Assembly: GCF_051014685.1 (NCBI RefSeq)
Contig: NW_027478596.1
Span: 682,001-746,000 of the forward strand
Direction of reading: 5' to 3'
DNA length: 64,000 nt
From: Ptiloglossa arizonensis
Lineage: Eukaryota; Arthropoda; Insecta; Hymenoptera; Colletidae
Below the pieces are notes generated by a model. That model saw only the letters and a list, made by a program, of their open reading frames with translations, did not search any database and was not told the DNA's origin. The position numbers and the translations under genes are program-made. Positions 62,301 to 64,000 of the stretch are shown one piece after another (position 1 is the stretch's first letter; each line of letters starts with the position of its first letter).

Positions 62301-62959
62301 CAATCCGTTCGCGAGATATGGGAGTTTGAAGTTAAGGAATGGTTGAGAAACCATCAAAATTTTCGCAAGTCTGATACTTGAAACCAATAACTCCTATGGC
62401 CTATCGCAAAAATGCACATACCGTTGTAATCGGGCGAGTTTCTGCTTTCAGATGCAACAGGAATTTCTCGAGTTCGTCAATCCGTTCGCGAGAAATGGGT
62501 GTTTGAAGTTAAGGAATGGTTGAGAAACTATCAAAATTTTCGCAAGTCTGATACTCGAAACCAATAACTACACAGGCCTAGGCGAAAAACGCACATACCT
62601 TTGTAATCGGGCGAGCTTCTACTTTCACATGCAACTGGAATTTCTCGAGTCCTTCAATCCGTTCGCGAGAAATGGGAGTTTGAAGTTAAGGAATGGTTGA
62701 GAAACCATCAAGATTTTCGCAATTCTGATGCTTGAAACGAATAACTGGAATGGCCTAGGGGAAAAGTACACACACCATTGTAATTGTTCGAGTCTCTACT
62801 TTCAGATGCAACAGGAATTTCTCGAGATCGTTATTCCATTTGCGAGATATGGCAGTTTGAATTTAAGGAATGCTTGAGAAACCATCAAAATTTTCGCTGG
62901 TCTAATACTCGAAACCAATAACTGGAATGACCTAGGGTAAAAGTACAAACACCATTGTA

Positions 62960-64000
62960 ATCGGGCGAGTTTCTGCTTTCAGATGCAACAGGAATTTCAA
63001 GAGTTCGTCAATCCGTACACGAGATATGGGAGTTTGAAATTAAGGAATGCTTGGGAAACCATCGAAATTTTCGCAAGTCTGATACTCGAAACCAATAACT
63101 ACAGAGGCCTAGGGGAAAAATGCACATACCTTTGTAATCGGGCGAGTTTCCAGTTTCAGATGCAACAGGAATTTCTCGAGTTCGTCATCCCGTTCGCGAG
63201 ATATGGGAGTTCGAAGTTAAGGAATGTTTGGGAAACCCTCAAAATATTTGCAAGTCTGATACTCGAAACCAATAACTACAAAGGCCTAGGGGAAAAACAC
63301 ACATATCTTTGTAATCGGGCGAGTTTCTAATTTCAGATGCAACAGGAATTTCTCGAGTTCGTCAATCCGTTCGCGAGAAATGGGAGTTTGAAATTAAAGA
63401 ATGGTTGAGAAACCATCCAAATTTTCGCAATTCTGATGCCAGAAACGAATAACTGGAATGGCCTAGGGGAAAAGTACAAACACCATTCTAATCGGGCGAG
63501 TCTCTACTTTCAGATGCAACAGGAATTTCTCGAGTTCGTCAATCCGTACACGAGATATGGGAGTTTGAAATTAAGGAATGCTTGGGAAACCATCGAAATT
63601 TTCGCAAGTCTGATACTCGAAACCAATAACTACAGAGGCCTAGGGGAAAAATGCACATACCTTTGTAATCGGGCGAGTTTCCAGTTTCAGATGCAACAGG
63701 AATTTCTCGAGTTCGTCATCCCGTTCGCGAGATATGGGAGTTCGAAGTTAAGGAATGTTTGGGAAACCCCCAAAATATTTGCAAGTCTGATACTCGAAAC
63801 CAATAACTACAAAGGCCTAGGGGAAAAACACACATATCTTTGTAATCGGGCGAGTTTCTAATTTCAGATGCAACAGGAATTTCTCGAGTTCGTCAATCCG
63901 TTCGCGAGAAATGGGAGTTTGAAATTAAAGAATGGTTGAGAAACCATCCAAATTTTCGCAATTCTGATGCCAGAAACGAATAACTGGAATGGCCTAGGGG
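62960..64000 (+). repeat. 3-monomer higher-order repeat (offset 531 bp) at window edge
   Basis: CAATCCGTACACGAGATATG occurs near 63008 and 63539, and GATGCCAGAAACGAATAACT near 63435 and 63965. The intervening monomers match almost base for base. The unit continues beyond the window. Confidence 0.85.

Larger units (their letters stand above)
33716..64000 (+). repeat. 177-bp satellite array, about 171 monomers, open at window edge
   Basis: A landmark such as CAATAACTGGAATGGCCTA recurs every 177 bp (33721, 33898, 34075 and so on) in one orientation throughout. Each monomer carries GGCGAGTTTCTACTTTCAGA, GCAACAGGAATTTCTCGAGT, CCGTTCGCGAGATATGGGAG and GGAATGGTTGAGAAACCATC in that order. Monomers differ by substitutions at a limited set of positions, and almost no indels are seen. 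As 177 is a multiple of three, open frames of 60-140 codons pass through several monomers; they are not genes. No gene or insertion interrupts the 30.3 kb. Length, head-to-tail order and higher-order copying are typical of centromeric or pericentromeric satellites. Confidence 0.95.

Noticed and set aside
33716..64000. CRISPR array
   Set aside because: The regular spacing comes from whole tandem monomers with no unique spacers, in an animal nuclear context.

Overview
The window is repeat-dominated nuclear DNA from an AT-rich animal, most likely an insect and possibly a hymenopteran. I found no convincing functional nuclear protein gene. The taxon is inferred from an embedded block of mitochondrial DNA that reads correctly only with the invertebrate mitochondrial code (TGA=Trp, ATA=Met, AGA=Ser). 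Its protein-gene order is the insect order nad2-cox1-cox2-atp8-atp6-cox3-nad3-(nad5)-(nad4), with rearranged tRNAs. Frameshifts, in-frame stops, duplicated fragments and nuclear-type repeat flanks make it a nuclear mitochondrial insertion (NUMT), not a live mitochondrial genome.

Layout: (1) 1-10010, a purine/pyrimidine minisatellite built from an 8-bp word (CGGAGAAA) and a 20-bp word, with the strand polarity flipping at 8958. (2) 10011-12278, a short nad2 fragment, pieces of two dispersed tandem repeats (about 540 bp and about 285 bp) and an inverted nad2 fragment. (3) 12279-14169, a second minisatellite array, flipping at 13093. Together with the nad2 copies on both sides it forms a large inverted structure. 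(4) 14170-22086, the 7.9 kb NUMT: nad2 (3' two thirds), cox1, trnL2, cox2, trnK, trnD, atp8, atp6, cox3, nad3, trnN, trnR-like, trnG, trnA, trnS1, trnF, nad5, trnH and the nad4 3' end. nad2, atp8, atp6 and cox3 still have open mitochondrial frames; cox1, cox2, nad3, nad5 and nad4 are broken. (5) 22087-24632, a third minisatellite array including 57 or so perfect 8-bp copies. (6) 24634-33640, an 8.4 kb imperfect inverted repeat centred near 29.2 kb. Its outer arms are a GC-richer repeated unit with outward-facing TATA motifs, and its interior is made of the 540-bp and 285-bp families. (7) 33716-64000, about 171 copies of a 177-bp satellite with blocks of higher-order (3-, 5-, 6-, 7-, 10-mer) periodicity. 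It runs off the window edge.

Together this looks like a pericentromeric or other satellite-rich heterochromatic region. Most long open frames in the window are by-products of the repeats: 8 and 20 are coprime to 3, so every frame gives the same peptide, and 177 is divisible by 3, so a frame carries from monomer to monomer. The most interesting signals are a CENP-B-box-like motif in the 177-bp monomer (three copies match the full core), the shared minisatellite/nad2 junction seen at four array ends, the nested palindromes, and an apparent trnG/trnR anticodon remoulding inside the NUMT.
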